A program made the translations under genes and the position numbers. Shown here one piece after another: positions 1-7,705 of a stretch of DNA of 40,017 nucleotides. The stretch's first letter is position 1; the number at the start of each line of letters is the position of its first letter. Source of the stretch: CAZUFB01 sp964619775 (GTDB taxonomy: Bacteria; Actinomycetota; Coriobacteriia; Coriobacteriales; UMGS124); NCBI GenBank assembly GCA_964619775.1, contig CAZUFB010000011.1, positions 1 to 40,017 on the forward strand. Direction: 5' to 3'. The notes beneath the pieces were generated by a model. The model had not been told where the DNA came from, did not search any database, and saw only the letters and a list, made by a program, of their open reading frames with translations.

Positions 1-237
1 CTCGATCATGTCGCAGCCGAAGAAGTCGTAGCACATTACCGAGCAGCCCACCGGCGCGATGCCAACCGTCGTGCCCTCGATGCCCAGCTCGTCCATGACC
101 TCGGCCACCAGACGGTTCACGATACCGTGGGGGCAGCCGGGGCAGTACGAGAACTGCACGGGCTCGAGCGAGGAGGGGCGCGCCTTGACGACCTTCTCGC
201 CTTCACCAAGCTCCACGTTCGAAGCGTAGTCGAGCAT
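1..237 (-). CDS. 2-oxoacid:ferredoxin oxidoreductase, beta (TPP) subunit, 5' part only
   Basis: The first 79 codons of a gene that runs off the left edge. The N-terminal part contains the motif YCPGCPHG, matching the CPGC(G)H signature of the thiamine-pyrophosphate-binding beta subunits of the KorB/VorB/PorB group, followed by a second cysteine stretch (VGCSVMCYDFFGCD). In the family this subunit binds TPP and carries out oxidative decarboxylation of a 2-oxoacid, passing electrons to ferredoxin and forming an acyl-CoA. The ATG at 237 lies one base after the stop codon of the alpha-subunit gene, so the two are almost certainly co-transcribed and translationally coupled. The C-terminus, and any gamma subunit beyond it, lie outside the window. 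Substrate class (branched-chain, aryl or 2-oxoglutarate) cannot be settled from this fragment. Confidence 0.88.
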   Translation of the reverse strand, partial: MLDYASNVELGEGEKVVKARPSSLEPVQFSYCPGCPHGIVNRLVAEVMDELGIEGTTVGIAPVGCSVMCYDFFGCDMIE

Positions 238-238
238 G

Positions 239-1357
239 CTACTCACCTGCCTTCGCGCAGTCGGTGTACGGGACGCCCAGCTCGCCGGCCATCGCCTCGA
301 GCTTGGCGAGCACCTCGTCGGGGGTGGGGACGATGCCGCCGGTGCGCCCGCAGAACTCCACGGGCGCGCGGCCGTTCACCGCCAGGCGCACGTCGTCGAC
401 CATCTGCCCCATGTTCATCTCGACCGACAGGTAGGCCTTGGCGGTGCCGAACGTCTTGGCGAGCTCGTCCACCGGGAACGGCCACAGCGTGACGGGGCGC
501 ACGAGGCCCGCCTTGAGCCCCTTGGCGCGCGCGGCCACCACGGCGCTGTGCGAGATGCGCGCGGTGGCGCCGAACGAGACGACCACGATGTCGGCGTCGT
601 CGGCCATGAAGCTCTTGGCCTGCTGCTCGACGGCTTTGATCTGGTCATAGCGCTTGAAGCGGGCTACGTTGAGGTCCTCGAGCTTGTTGGGTGTGAGGTA
701 GAGCGAGTTGGCGATGTTGTGCGGGCGCCTGCCCCGGTGCCCGTCGGTGGCCCAAGGCTTCGCGGGCAGGCTTGCAGGGTCGCGCGGCTCGGGCAGCACG
801 ACGGGCTCCATCATCTGGCCGAGCATGCCGTCGGCCAGGACCATGACGGGCGTGCGGTAGCGGTCGGCCACGTCGAAGGCGTTGTACACCAGATCGGCCA
901 TCTCCTGCACCGTGCTCGGCGCGTACACCGGCATGAAGAAGTCGCCGTGGCCCAGGGCGCGCGTGGCCTGCCAGTAATCGCTCTGCGAGGGCTGGATGCC
1001 TCCCAGGCCGGGGCCTCCGCGCTGCACGTTGATAATGACCGCCGGCAGGTCGGCACCGGCGATGTAGCTCACACCCTCGCCCTTGAGCGAGACGCCCGGG
1101 CTCGAGCTCGACGTCATCGCGCGCGCTCCGGACGCTGCGGCGCCGTAGACCATGTTGATGGCCGCAATCTCGCTTTCGGCCTGCAGGTAGGTGCCGCCCA
1201 TCTTGGACATGCGCTTGCTCATGTAGGCCGCGAGCTCGGTCTGCGGGGTGATGGGGTAGCCGAAGAAGAAGCGGCACCCGGCCCGGATGGCGCTTTCGGC
1301 CAGGGCCTCGTTGCCCTTCATGAGGACTTTCTGGGACGTGCTCTGCTCGTTGGCCAT
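239..1357 (-). CDS. 2-oxoacid:ferredoxin oxidoreductase, alpha subunit (VorB/KorA-like)
   Basis: A 372-residue protein of the pyruvate:ferredoxin oxidoreductase alpha family. Visible family features are the N-terminal KGNEALAESAIRAGC and FFGYPITPQTE segments, the TSSSSPGVSLKGEG loop and the NVQRGGPGLGG stretch typical of subunits annotated as 3-methyl-2-oxobutanoate dehydrogenase VorB or 2-oxoglutarate KorA. The length fits a complete alpha subunit with the transketolase-like pyrimidine-binding domain followed by domain II. The start ATG directly follows the TAA of the ferredoxin gene and the stop is one base before the beta-subunit ATG, so the genes form a tight operon ordered ATPase, ferredoxin, alpha, beta. 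In an anaerobe the enzyme makes acyl-CoA and reduced ferredoxin from amino-acid-derived 2-oxoacids, or runs in reverse; the exact substrate is inferred only at class level. Confidence 0.92.
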   Translation of the reverse strand: MANEQSTSQKVLMKGNEALAESAIRAGCRFFFGYPITPQTELAAYMSKRMSKMGGTYLQAESEIAAINMVYGAAASGARAMTSSSSPGVSLKGEGVSYIAGADLPAVIINVQRGGPGLGGIQPSQSDYWQATRALGHGDFFMPVYAPSTVQEMADLVYNAFDVADRYRTPVMVLADGMLGQMMEPVVLPEPRDPASLPAKPWATDGHRGRRPHNIANSLYLTPNKLEDLNVARFKRYDQIKAVEQQAKSFMADDADIVVVSFGATARISHSAVVAARAKGLKAGLVRPVTLWPFPVDELAKTFGTAKAYLSVEMNMGQMVDDVRLAVNGRAPVEFCGRTGGIVPTPDEVLAKLEAMAGELGVPYTDCAKAGE

Positions 1358-1570
1358 TTACCTCACCACCGTAATCGCGACGTCGGGGCACATGAGGTAG
1401 CACGTGCCGCACGCCGTGCACTTGAACTCGGACCCCGCGGTGATGTGCGCCGGGTGGTAGCCCTTCGCGGTGATGCGGGAAACGTCGAGCTCGATGATGC
1501 CGCGCGGGCATGTGTCGACGCAGAGGCCGCAGCCTTTGCAGTAGCGGTCGTCCACGATGATTCGTGGCAT
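1358..1570 (-). CDS. 2[4Fe-4S] ferredoxin-like delta subunit of the oxidoreductase
   Basis: A 70-residue protein with two CxxCxxCxxxCP clusters: Cys11/14/17/21 and Cys51/54/57/61, spaced as in bacterial dicluster ferredoxins and in the delta subunits of 2-oxoacid:ferredoxin oxidoreductases. It should relay electrons from the TPP site to soluble ferredoxin. A good ribosome site (GGAAAGGGAGGAG) precedes the ATG, and the TAA abuts the ATG of the alpha subunit. The longer loop between clusters (about 30 residues) is normal for the Vor/Kor delta subunit. Clear assignment. Confidence 0.93.
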   Translation of the reverse strand: MPRIIVDDRYCKGCGLCVDTCPRGIIELDVSRITAKGYHPAHITAGSEFKCTACGTCYLMCPDVAITVVR

Positions 1571-1603
1571 TGGCGCTCCTCCCTTTCCGTAATCGCCCTT
1601 GGT

Positions 1604-2329
1604 CTACTGCCAGGGCGTATTAACGTATCTTCCTACGGGTGCGCACGCCTCCGCGCCGTCTTCGCGGGAATAACAGGTTTCGACCAGGTGAGCGGGCACG
1701 CACGTGGCGACCAACGGTAGGCCGAGCTCGGCGGCGACGGTGCGTGCCCACGCCCTGCCGCGCTCCACGTCGTTGGCCGAAGTCTCGTCGCACAGGTGGG
1801 AATTGTTCACCACGCCGCAGGCCCGCAGGTGCGCGGCGGCCTCTATCTCGCGCAGCACCGCGGCGGCTTCGCCCGGCTCCTGTGTGAGGTTGCGGAAGGC
1901 GTTCACCACGTAGAGCACGCGCACCTGCGGCCCCTGGAGCGCGCGGGCGTAGCCGCCCAGGGCGTAGGCGCCCGCGTCGTCGCCCCCCACGTCGATGACG
2001 AGCCGCCGACCCGGCCCGTCCAGGGCGCGCTCGACCTCGGCGAACAGCTGGCCGCCGAGGCTGGGGGTGTCCAGCGTGGTCCCCGCGAACGTGGGGGCTG
2101 CCAGGCGCACGCCCGCGGCGGCGAGCACCTGCGGGTAGTCGCTCGAACGGAAGTAGGGGTTCACCAGGTCGAAGTCGGCCACGGCGACCTGCTCTCCTGC
2201 AGCGGCGCACGCCAGTGCCAGGTTGAGCGCGAGGTTGGTCTTGCCCACGCCGTAGTGCCCGGTGAGGACCACGACGGGCGTCTCGGCGCACACGGCCGCG
2301 ACAAGGGCGGGGTTGGGGGAGGCTGGCAT
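1604..2329 (-). CDS. P-loop ATPase of the MinD/CobQ type, first gene of the oxidoreductase operon
   Basis: A 241-residue SIMIBI-class nucleotide-binding protein. The Walker A motif GHYGVGKTN sits about 20 residues from the N-terminus, followed by VAVADFDLVNPYFRSS (the Walker A' aspartate region) and LVIDVGGDDAGAYALG (Walker B). No second domain and no metal-binding CxC are seen, so it is unlike Mrp/ApbC scaffolds. I chose the ATG at 2329 because AAAGGAG lies nine bases upstream; the reading frame stays open farther upstream without a better start. The ferredoxin gene begins 33 bases after its stop, so it is co-transcribed with the oxidoreductase. Its role there is unknown; maturation, cofactor delivery or partner assembly are guesses. 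A -10-like TATACT at 2376-2371 would suit an operon promoter. Confidence 0.85.
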   Translation of the reverse strand: MPASPNPALVAAVCAETPVVVLTGHYGVGKTNLALNLALACAAAGEQVAVADFDLVNPYFRSSDYPQVLAAAGVRLAAPTFAGTTLDTPSLGGQLFAEVERALDGPGRRLVIDVGGDDAGAYALGGYARALQGPQVRVLYVVNAFRNLTQEPGEAAAVLREIEAAAHLRACGVVNNSHLCDETSANDVERGRAWARTVAAELGLPLVATCVPAHLVETCYSREDGAEACAPVGRYVNTPWQ

Positions 2330-2659
2330 GGGGCGGTGCTCCTTTGGCGATGACGGTAAACAGTACAAAGAGTATAGCGAGGCGCGGTGGAGGGGGAGTG
2401 GGGCGGGTGCGCCGCGCGGCTTCATGGTTGACCTTTGGCCCGATCCGAACCCCCCTGGGAGCTTGCCGAACCTTCCGGCGGCCTTCGAGGCCGCCTTCCC
2501 CTCACCGAGGGCGTCCCGACCGCCCCGTGCGCCGAACTCATCTGCAGGGTGAGAACATTTCATGCGCGGCTTTTGAGATGTGAAGGCACCTCACCTACGC
2601 ACCTGCTACGATACGTCGCATTTGATGGAAAGCCCAAAGAGAGCACGAGGTCTTTGCCC
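2330..2659. promoter_or_regulatory. Divergent intergenic region between the oxidoreductase operon and acyl-CoA synthetase 1
   Basis: A 330-bp spacer between two divergent units. Reading minus, TATACT at 2376-2371 is a good -10 hexamer for the ATPase-led operon, though no clear -35 stands 17 bases upstream. Reading plus, TACGAT at 2607-2612 is a weaker -10 candidate for the synthetase. No convincing gene, riboswitch or terminator is seen. Co-regulation by the XRE/cupin protein encoded at 4666 is possible but not shown. Confidence 0.3.
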
Positions 2660-4435
2660 ATGCGAAACATCCACCAGAGGTACATCACCGAAGAGTTCGA
2701 CGACCAGGGCCGTCTGGTCAAGTTCCGCGCCCACGCGCCCGAGCACTTCAACTACGCCCACGACGTTGTCGACGACATCGGTGTGAACGACCCCGAACGC
2801 ATGGCGATGATCTGGTGCAACCCCGAGGGGGAGGAGCACCACTTCCGTTTTGCGGACTTCGCCGAGCTGTCGGACAAGGCGGCGAACTTCCTTACGGCGC
2901 AGGGTGTCGGGCGCGGCGACAAGGTCATCGTCATCCTGCGGCGCCACTACTCGTTCTGGGTCACGAGCCTTGCGCTGCACAAGATCGGCGCGGTCGCGGT
3001 GCCGGCCACGTTCATGCTCAAGGAGCACGACCTCGACTACCGCATCAAGGCGTGCGGAGCCAAGGCGATCGTCGCGACTTCGGTGGGCGACATCGCCGAG
3101 GTGGTGGACCACGTGATGGCCAACGCCGACAAGCCGGGCTACGAGTACCTCGCCGGCGTGAAGCTCTTCCTGGTGAACGGCGCGCAGTTCGACATCAAGA
3201 GCTGCGCGGGCACCCAGGCCGACCCCGCCCTCACCGGCGCGGCCCTGTCGGGCCCCGAGGGGGTCTTTGCCGCCGGCTGCTCGCGCCCGGGCTGGATCGA
3301 CTACAACACCGGCGTGCGCACCGCGCCGTCGAGTTGGGAGCGCCGCCCCGTCAAGGCGACCGACCCGATGCTCATGTACTTCACGAGCGGCACGAGCGGC
3401 GAGCCCAAGATGGCCCTGCACGACTACAGCTACCCGTTGGGGCACATCACGACGGCCAAGCACTGGCACGGCATCGAGGCGGACGGGGTCCACTTCACCA
3501 TAGCCGACACCGGTTGGGCCAAGACCGCCTGGGGCAAGTTCTACGGCCAGTGGCTCATGGAGGGCTGCCAGCTCGTCTACGACTTCGACCGCTTCAACGC
3601 CTCGGAGATCCTGAGCCTGGTGGGCAAGTACCGAGTCACGACGTTCTGCTGCCCGCCCACGATGTACCGCATGCTGTCGCTTGAGGACGTGGACGCTTAC
3701 GACCTTACCTCGGTGCGGCGCTTCACCACCGCCGGCGAGGCGCTCAACCCCGACCTGTTCGACTTCTGGAAGCTGCACACAGGCATGGAGATCTTCGAGG
3801 GCTTCGGCCAGACGGAGAGCCCCGTCATCGTGGCCAACATGGTCGGCTCCGCACCGCGTTCCGGCTCGATGGGCAAGCCGGTCCCCTTTGCCAACATCGA
3901 GATCCGGCGCGCCGACGGCGGCCGCTGCGACCCCGGCGAGGTGGGCGAGATCTGCATCGAGTGCAACCCGCGCCCCGTGGGCATCGTGTGCGAGTACTAC
4001 CTGAACCCCGAAAAGACGGCAGAGGCGTTCTGCGGCGGCTGGTACCACACCGGCGACATGGCCTGGGTCGACGAGGACGGCTACTTCTGGTACGTGGGCC
4101 GCAACGACGACGTCATCAAGTCCAGCGGCTACCGCATCGGCCCCTTCGAGATCGAGAGCGTGCTGCTGCAGCACGAGGCCGTGCGCGAGTGCGCCGTCAC
4201 CGGCGTGCCCGACCCGGTCAGGGGCAAGGCCGTCAAGGCCACGGTGGTGCTCGCCCCGGGCTTCCCCCCCTCGGAGACCCTCACCCGGGAGCTGCAGGCC
4301 TGGGTGAAGTCCCGGACCGCCCCCTACAAGTACCCCCGCATCGTGGAGTACGTCGACGAGCTGCCCAAGACCTTCAGCGGCAAGATCCGCCGCGTCGAGA
4401 TCCGCCGGCGCGACGAGGGGAAGGCTGCGCGGTAG
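2660..4435 (+). CDS. Acyl-CoA synthetase (AMP-forming, medium-chain/MACS type), copy 1
   Basis: A 591-residue ANL-superfamily adenylating enzyme that activates a carboxylic acid to acyl-AMP and then acyl-CoA. Visible motifs: the P-loop FTSGTSGEPKM, the DTGWAKTAWGK and YGQWLMEG segments typical of acetyl/medium-chain acyl-CoA synthetases, the A5 motif GFGQTES, the A7 motif YHTGDMAW, the A8 hinge GRNDDVIKSSGYRIGPFEIES, and the A10 lysine in FSGKIRR. I took the ATG at 2660 because its N-terminus aligns residue for residue with the paralogue at 5537. Positions 3577-4365 are identical in DNA to 6445-7233 of that paralogue, while the first halves are clearly diverged. The substrate is not predictable; proximity to a 2-oxoacid oxidoreductase suggests short, branched or aromatic acids (inference). 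Confidence 0.93.
   Translation: MRNIHQRYITEEFDDQGRLVKFRAHAPEHFNYAHDVVDDIGVNDPERMAMIWCNPEGEEHHFRFADFAELSDKAANFLTAQGVGRGDKVIVILRRHYSFWVTSLALHKIGAVAVPATFMLKEHDLDYRIKACGAKAIVATSVGDIAEVVDHVMANADKPGYEYLAGVKLFLVNGAQFDIKSCAGTQADPALTGAALSGPEGVFAAGCSRPGWIDYNTGVRTAPSSWERRPVKATDPMLMYFTSGTSGEPKMALHDYSYPLGHITTAKHWHGIEADGVHFTIADTGWAKTAWGKFYGQWLMEGCQLVYDFDRFNASEILSLVGKYRVTTFCCPPTMYRMLSLEDVDAYDLTSVRRFTTAGEALNPDLFDFWKLHTGMEIFEGFGQTESPVIVANMVGSAPRSGSMGKPVPFANIEIRRADGGRCDPGEVGEICIECNPRPVGIVCEYYLNPEKTAEAFCGGWYHTGDMAWVDEDGYFWYVGRNDDVIKSSGYRIGPFEIESVLLQHEAVRECAVTGVPDPVRGKAVKATVVLAPGFPPSETLTRELQAWVKSRTAPYKYPRIVEYVDELPKTFSGKIRRVEIRRRDEGKAAR
3577..4365 (+). repeat. 789-bp perfect direct repeat, copy 1 (3' part of acyl-CoA synthetase 1)
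   Basis: I aligned the two synthetase genes by eye at an offset of 2868. Identity starts at 3577/6445 (upstream bases differ) and ends at 4365/7233, where the next codon differs (CCC against CCG), and I saw no mismatch between. Outside these limits the paralogues are strongly diverged. Gene conversion or an assembly join are the two explanations. Confidence 0.9.
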
Positions 4436-4559
4436 CCTGCCCCTCTCCGCATGCTTTCAAGGGCACCCGGCCTCGGGCGGTCCACGGAGTCGCGGCGGGT
4501 ATGGGCGGGTTGCGGGTTTTCAACCGAGTCTCCGAACCTGAAAGATCTTTTCGCCCGCA

Positions 4560-4600
4560 CTCCGCCGCGCTGCGCTAGAATAACCCGAACGGTGCGCGGC
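4560..4600 (+). promoter_or_regulatory. Candidate promoter of the XRE/cupin gene (-10 TAGAAT)
   Basis: TAGAAT at 4576-4581 followed by AACCC is the only convincing -10-like hexamer in the 230 bp between synthetase 1 and the XRE/cupin gene. No good -35 is placed 16-18 bases upstream, so the call is weak. The rest of the spacer is G+C-rich with nothing recognisable. Confidence 0.25.
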
Positions 4601-4665
4601 CTCGCGCCGCGCCCGCGGCGCGCCAGGCGCGTGCTGTACGGCGTGAGGACAAGAGGAGCAGCCCA

Positions 4666-5250
4666 ATGGACCCGAACATCCAGGAAGTCACCGGTCGCAT
4701 CCGCGCGCTTCGCGAGGATATGGGCATTACCATGCAGGAGATGGCCTCGGCGACCGGACGCAGCCTGGCCGAGTACGCCGCCCAGGAGTCGGGCGAGCAG
4801 GACCTCTCCTTCACCTTCCTCTACAAGTGCGCCGAGCGCATGGGCGTTGACGTCATCGAGCTGCTGACGGGTGAAAACCCCCGCCTGTCGCGCTACTCGC
4901 TGGTGCGCAGGGGCGAAGGACTCCGCATCAAGCGCCGCGCCGGGTTCGAGTACCTGCACAAGGCTCCCCATTTTAGGGGCAAGCTCGCCGAGCCGTTCGT
5001 GGTGACGGTCCCGTACGATCCCGAGCTGGTGGACAAGCCCATCCACCTTTCCTACCACGACGACCAAGAGATAGAGTTCGTCATCTCCGGCAAGATGCGC
5101 TTCGCCTATGAGGACCACGTCGAGGAGCTCGGCCCCGGCGACTTCGTGATGTTCGATGCCACGCGCGGCCACGGTATGATAGCGCTCGACGGCGAACCGC
5201 TTGTGTTCCTTGCCATTGTGATTAAGGACCCCGAGGCGACGGTAGAGTAG
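4666..5250 (+). CDS. XRE-family transcriptional regulator with C-terminal cupin domain
   Basis: A 194-residue protein. Residues about 6-65 form a helix-turn-helix of the Cro/CI type (IRALREDMGITMQEMASATG). Residues about 115-190 form a small cupin barrel, with the conserved stretches HLSYHDDQEIEFVISGK, a GPGDFVMFDA loop and RGHGMIALDG. This architecture is common in regulators that sense a small carboxylate, amine or CoA-related metabolite and control neighbouring catabolic genes. A good ribosome site (AGAGGAGC) precedes the ATG. The gene sits between two paralogous acyl-CoA synthetases on the same strand, so it probably controls one or both of them; the ligand may be their acid substrate or product (inference). 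Confidence 0.9.
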   Translation: MDPNIQEVTGRIRALREDMGITMQEMASATGRSLAEYAAQESGEQDLSFTFLYKCAERMGVDVIELLTGENPRLSRYSLVRRGEGLRIKRRAGFEYLHKAPHFRGKLAEPFVVTVPYDPELVDKPIHLSYHDDQEIEFVISGKMRFAYEDHVEELGPGDFVMFDATRGHGMIALDGEPLVFLAIVIKDPEATVE

Positions 5251-5311
5251 GCTACTGCCTCGGGGATAATAAAACGGCCTGCACCGACGGCATCCGCGCC
5301 TTGCCGCGCGG

Positions 5312-5332
5312 GCCGGCTTTGCCAAAGCCGGC
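5312..5332 (+). terminator. Hairpin downstream of the XRE/cupin gene
   Basis: A perfect 9-bp stem (GCCGGCTTT / AAAGCCGGC) with a 3-base loop, 62 bases after the XRE/cupin stop. No U-tract follows, so it may be an attenuator, an mRNA 3' protector or an operator rather than a terminator. Confidence 0.35.
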
Positions 5333-5363
5333 AGACGGTGCCCCGGTCCGGGTTGCAACCTAC

Positions 5364-5413
5364 CGATAGGAAGCCGCACTTGTGCCTGTTGGGCGCACGC
5401 CGGCTTCCTATCG
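5364..5413 (+). terminator. 13-bp perfect inverted repeat with 3' T-run (probable intrinsic terminator)
   Basis: CGATAGGAAGCCG at 5364-5376 is repeated as its exact complement at 5401-5413, with a 24-base loop that itself contains a small GTGC/GCAC stem. It is followed by CGTTTTG, a short T-run in plus orientation. The position, after the XRE/cupin gene and 120 bp before synthetase 2, fits a terminator; an operator for the XRE dimer is the alternative. Confidence 0.55.
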
Positions 5414-5536
5414 CGTTTTGCCCCTCACACTGCCCGCAGACTGCCGCGACGGTCTCGACGGCCCTGGGGACCTCCCGAAGCCCGTCTCGACCAGACGCCG
5501 TGCGCCGCAGGGCATCCGGACACGAAAGGCCATCCC

Positions 5537-7315
5537 ATGCGCAACCTGCACCAGAAATTCTGCCGCGAAACCTTCGACGCCAACGGCGTGCTCGTCAAGT
5601 TCGAGGCCGACTACCCCGACGATTTCAACTTCGGCTACGACGTGGTCGACGACATCGCGGTCAACGACCCCGACCGCCGTGCGATGGTGTGGTGCAACCC
5701 TGAGGGAGAGGAGCACGTCTTCACCTTCGCCGACATGAAGTACTGGAGCGACAAGACCGCGAACTTCCTGGCCGACTGCGGCATCGGGCGCGGCGACCGG
5801 GTTCTGGTCATCCTGCGGCGCCACTACCAGTTCTGGTTCGTGGCCACCGCGCTGCACAAGCTCGGCGCCGTCATCGTGCCGGCCACGTTCATGCTCAAGG
5901 AGCACGATCTGTCGTACCGGCTGGACGAAGCGGGCGTCAAAGCGCTCGTCGCGACGAACGTGGGCGACATTGCCGACGTGTGCGATGCCGTGGCCGACCG
6001 CTGCGCCACGCTCGAGACCAAGATCCTCGTCAACGGTGCCGGCGGCGGCCTCACCCCGCGCAACGCCGACGGGTCGTTCGCCTTCGTGCCCGGCGAGCCG
6101 TGCGGCCCCGAGCTCTCGGGTCCCGAGGGTGTGTGCGCTGCGGGCGTCGAGCGTGCGGGGTGGCTCGACTTCAACACCTGCGTGCGCTCGGCGTCGCCGG
6201 AGTTCGCCCGCCGCGAGACCGACGCGCACGAGGGCATGCTCATGTATTTCACGAGCGGCACGAACGGAAACCCCAAGATGGTCCTGCACGACGCAGGCTA
6301 TGCGGTGGCACACCTCGTCACGGCCAAGCACTGGCACGACGTGCGGCCCGACGGTATCCACTTCACCATCGCCGACACCGGTTGGGGCAAGGCCGTGTGG
6401 GGCAAGTACTACGGTCAGTGGCTCATGGAGGCGTGCGTCTTCACCTACGACTTCGACCGCTTCAACGCCTCGGAGATCCTGAGCCTGGTGGGCAAGTACC
6501 GAGTCACGACGTTCTGCTGCCCGCCCACGATGTACCGCATGCTGTCGCTTGAGGACGTGGACGCTTACGACCTTACCTCGGTGCGGCGCTTCACCACCGC
6601 CGGCGAGGCGCTCAACCCCGACCTGTTCGACTTCTGGAAGCTGCACACAGGCATGGAGATCTTCGAGGGCTTCGGCCAGACGGAGAGCCCCGTCATCGTG
6701 GCCAACATGGTCGGCTCCGCACCGCGTTCCGGCTCGATGGGCAAGCCGGTCCCCTTTGCCAACATCGAGATCCGGCGCGCCGACGGCGGCCGCTGCGACC
6801 CCGGCGAGGTGGGCGAGATCTGCATCGAGTGCAACCCGCGCCCCGTGGGCATCGTGTGCGAGTACTACCTGAACCCCGAAAAGACGGCAGAGGCGTTCTG
6901 CGGCGGCTGGTACCACACCGGCGACATGGCCTGGGTCGACGAGGACGGCTACTTCTGGTACGTGGGCCGCAACGACGACGTCATCAAGTCCAGCGGCTAC
7001 CGCATCGGCCCCTTCGAGATCGAGAGCGTGCTGCTGCAGCACGAGGCCGTGCGCGAGTGCGCCGTCACCGGCGTGCCCGACCCGGTCAGGGGCAAGGCCG
7101 TCAAGGCCACGGTGGTGCTCGCCCCGGGCTTCCCCCCCTCGGAGACCCTCACCCGGGAGCTGCAGGCCTGGGTGAAGTCCCGGACCGCCCCCTACAAGTA
7201 CCCCCGCATCGTGGAGTACGTCGACGAGCTGCCGCGCACGGTGAACGGCAAGATCCGCCGCGTCGAGATTCGCGAGAACGACGACGCCAACGGCGTGCAG
7301 GGTACGGGCGAGTAA
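5537..7315 (+). CDS. Acyl-CoA synthetase (AMP-forming, medium-chain/MACS type), copy 2
   Basis: A 592-residue paralogue of the enzyme at 2660 with the same domain plan: P-loop FTSGTNGNPKM, DTGWGKAVWGK, GFGQTES, YHTGDMAW, the hinge around GRNDDVIKSSGYR, and the catalytic lysine in VNGKIRR. The first 300 residues, which include much of the acyl pocket, differ substantially from copy 1, whereas 263 consecutive residues of the C-terminal part are encoded by identical DNA. This suggests two enzymes that differ in acid specificity but share a homogenised C-terminal half. The ribosome site is GAAAGG before ATG 5537. No promoter-like hexamers stand out in the 120 bp upstream, so it may depend on the XRE/cupin regulator or on read-through. 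Confidence 0.93.
   Translation: MRNLHQKFCRETFDANGVLVKFEADYPDDFNFGYDVVDDIAVNDPDRRAMVWCNPEGEEHVFTFADMKYWSDKTANFLADCGIGRGDRVLVILRRHYQFWFVATALHKLGAVIVPATFMLKEHDLSYRLDEAGVKALVATNVGDIADVCDAVADRCATLETKILVNGAGGGLTPRNADGSFAFVPGEPCGPELSGPEGVCAAGVERAGWLDFNTCVRSASPEFARRETDAHEGMLMYFTSGTNGNPKMVLHDAGYAVAHLVTAKHWHDVRPDGIHFTIADTGWGKAVWGKYYGQWLMEACVFTYDFDRFNASEILSLVGKYRVTTFCCPPTMYRMLSLEDVDAYDLTSVRRFTTAGEALNPDLFDFWKLHTGMEIFEGFGQTESPVIVANMVGSAPRSGSMGKPVPFANIEIRRADGGRCDPGEVGEICIECNPRPVGIVCEYYLNPEKTAEAFCGGWYHTGDMAWVDEDGYFWYVGRNDDVIKSSGYRIGPFEIESVLLQHEAVRECAVTGVPDPVRGKAVKATVVLAPGFPPSETLTRELQAWVKSRTAPYKYPRIVEYVDELPRTVNGKIRRVEIRENDDANGVQGTGE
6445..7233 (+). repeat. 789-bp perfect direct repeat, copy 2 (3' part of acyl-CoA synthetase 2)
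   Basis: Partner of 3577-4365 in direct orientation, 2868 bp apart. Recombination between the copies would delete the XRE/cupin gene and leave one hybrid synthetase. Confidence 0.9.
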
Positions 7316-7328
7316 GTCCTGCCCGCCG

Positions 7329-7384
7329 GGCCGCCCGGCTTCCGCAAGCGCGCCCGGAGCGCGCGGCGCGAGAACCGGGCGGCC
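7329..7384 (+). terminator. Possible terminator hairpin after acyl-CoA synthetase 2
   Basis: GGCCGCCCGG at 7329-7338 and its exact complement at 7375-7384 could form a 10-bp stem with a 36-base G+C-rich loop, starting 14 bases after the stop codon. There is no T-run, so termination is only a possibility. Confidence 0.35.
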
Positions 7385-7516
7385 GTTCGGGTGGAATGGC
7401 GCGCGTGCGGCGAAGGGGAGGCGCGGCCCCTCCGCAGACGGGGAGGACGCGCGGGTGCGAGACGGTCGCTTCCGCATGCGGTGTACAAGGACCGTTCGGC
7501 ACAAAGGAGGGCGCGC

Positions 7517-7591
7517 ATGGACGGCGCGTCCGCGGTGCGCGGCATACGCATCTCTTTCTTCGACACGGTGCTCGACGTGGCGTTGGGATAG
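7517..7591 (+). CDS. Possible 24-residue small protein or leader peptide
   Basis: A short frame with an unusually good translation start: AAAGGAGG, six bases, then ATG. The peptide (MDGASAVRGIRISFFDTVLDV plus ALG) ends at TAG 7589-7591. It lies in the 390-bp gap between synthetase 2 and the TrmB gene, which is otherwise featureless. No family is recognised and the frame is short enough to arise by chance in G+C-rich DNA; only the ribosome site argues for it. Confidence 0.25.
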   Translation: MDGASAVRGIRISFFDTVLDVALG

Positions 7592-7705
7592 GGGGCCGCG
7601 GGTGGATTATCGGGGAGGCGCGCCGTCCGGACCTGTCGGCCTCGCCTCATGCGCTATGCTGTCCGCCGCATCCGCCCGCCCGTCACGCGAAGGACCCGTT
7701 TGCCC

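Noticed and set aside
236..1720. 494-codon plus-strand frame
   Set aside because: Lies opposite the oxidoreductase and ferredoxin genes, whose motifs are unambiguous; no ribosome site or family signature.
2606..4174. Long minus-strand open frame (522 codons) opposite acyl-CoA synthetase 1, with a similar one at 5408-7504
   Set aside because: Mirror of a G+C-rich coding gene; composition is His/Val/Arg-rich with no family match, and the plus-strand gene has all synthetase motifs.
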